NCBI GenBank assembly: GCA_902796375.1
Contig: CADBOW010000142.1
Coordinates: forward strand, 1-5,665
Length of the DNA stretch: 5,665 bases
Direction of reading: 5' to 3'
Source: an uncultured Lachnospiraceae bacterium
GTDB lineage: Bacteria > Bacillota > Clostridia > Lachnospirales > Lachnospiraceae
The position numbers were made by a program, and so were the translations under genes. Position 1 is the first letter of the stretch. Every line of letters begins with the position of its first letter. The notes under the pieces were generated by a model. That model had not been told where the DNA came from and made no database searches. It worked only from the letters and a program-made list of their open reading frames with translations. Below, in pieces: positions 5,354-5,665 of this stretch.

Positions 5354-5665
5354 CTACAGCTGCTGACGTTTCACAAGCTCATAGAACAGTCCCTGTTTCT
5401 TCATCAGTTCCTCATAACTTCCCTGTTCCTCAATCCTTCCCTGATCCAAAACAAGGATACGGTCACAGTTCTTTACGGTAGAAAGCCTGTGGGCGATCAC
5501 AATGCGTGTACAGAGCAGCTTTGCGAGCTGATCCGATACATGCTTCTGTGTGACATTATCCAAAGCACTGGTAGCTTCATCAAAGAGAAGGATTCGCTTC
5601 TTCTGACACACTGCACGTGCGATCAAAATGCGCTGCTTCTGGCCTCCGGAGCTTCCTCCGCCCCC
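5354..5665 (-). CDS. ABC transporter ATP-binding protein, C-terminal end, truncated by window edge (NHLM peptide-export type likely)
   Basis: The last 103 codons of a minus-strand gene are visible; the frame is still open at 5665. Motifs in order are the ABC signature SSGGQKQR (usual LSGGQ with Ser for Leu), Walker B ILLFDEATSALD with the catalytic Glu, D-loop SALD, and the switch histidine in IVIAHRLS. A C-terminal YEELMKKQGLFYELVKRQQL closes the domain. ALDNVTQ, TRIVIAHRLST and the ending G-x-F-x-x-L-x-x-RQ resemble the ATPase-permease proteins of NHLM bacteriocin export systems, which carry leader-processed peptides across the membrane. That subfamily call rests on remembered sequence, and a lipid, drug or bacteriocin exporter remains possible. 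The Walker A motif and membrane part lie to the right. It converges on the protease gene. Confidence 0.82.
   Translation of the reverse strand, partial: GGGGSSGGQKQRILIARAVCQKKRILLFDEATSALDNVTQKHVSDQLAKLLCTRIVIAHRLSTVKNCDRILVLDQGRIEEQGSYEELMKKQGLFYELVKRQQL

Overview
The window looks like chromosomal DNA from a low-to-mid GC Firmicute. A gut-type clostridium of the Lachnospiraceae kind is most likely. The reasons are strong AGGAGG-type ribosome binding sites, extended -10 promoters, a secreted papain-family protease with a lectin-like domain and choline-binding-type wall repeats, and a GNAT-nitroreductase fusion. This assignment is inference from gene content; no taxonomic marker is present.

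Layout from left to right. (1) 1-1116, minus strand: the first 372 residues of a PEP/pyruvate-binding protein of the PPDK/PEP synthase superfamily. It has a KaiC-like N-terminal domain without a P-loop and runs off the left edge. (2) 1117-1444: a gap holding a good promoter for gene 1 (TTGAAA-17-TAAGAT) and a GC-rich leader of about 240 nt with several strong hairpins. (3) 1445-2422, minus strand: an acetyltransferase domain fused to a nitroreductase domain. (4) 2423-2703: a divergent regulatory region with two extended -10 promoters facing away from each other, an inverted repeat between them, and a roughly 145-nt structured leader on the plus side. That leader can fold either to leave the ribosome binding site free or to bury it. 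(5) 2704-5343, plus strand: one reading frame for a secreted C1-family cysteine protease, lectin-like domain, Ig-like stretch and C-terminal wall-binding repeats. It is broken by a single in-frame TAA at 4057-4059. (6) 5325-5352: a GC-rich hairpin between the converging gene ends. (7) 5354-5665, minus strand: the C-terminal end of an ABC transporter ATPase, most like those of NHLM-type peptide export systems. It runs off the right edge.

The genes do not form one obvious pathway. Genes 1 and 2 are on the same strand but are separated by a promoter, so they are probably separate transcription units. The protease is a free-standing surface or secreted protein. The most unusual points are the nonsense codon that would turn a wall-attached protease into a released one, the two structured leaders that match no riboswitch class I can name, and the GNAT-nitroreductase fusion. 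I see no CRISPR array, tRNA, rRNA or insertion sequence.
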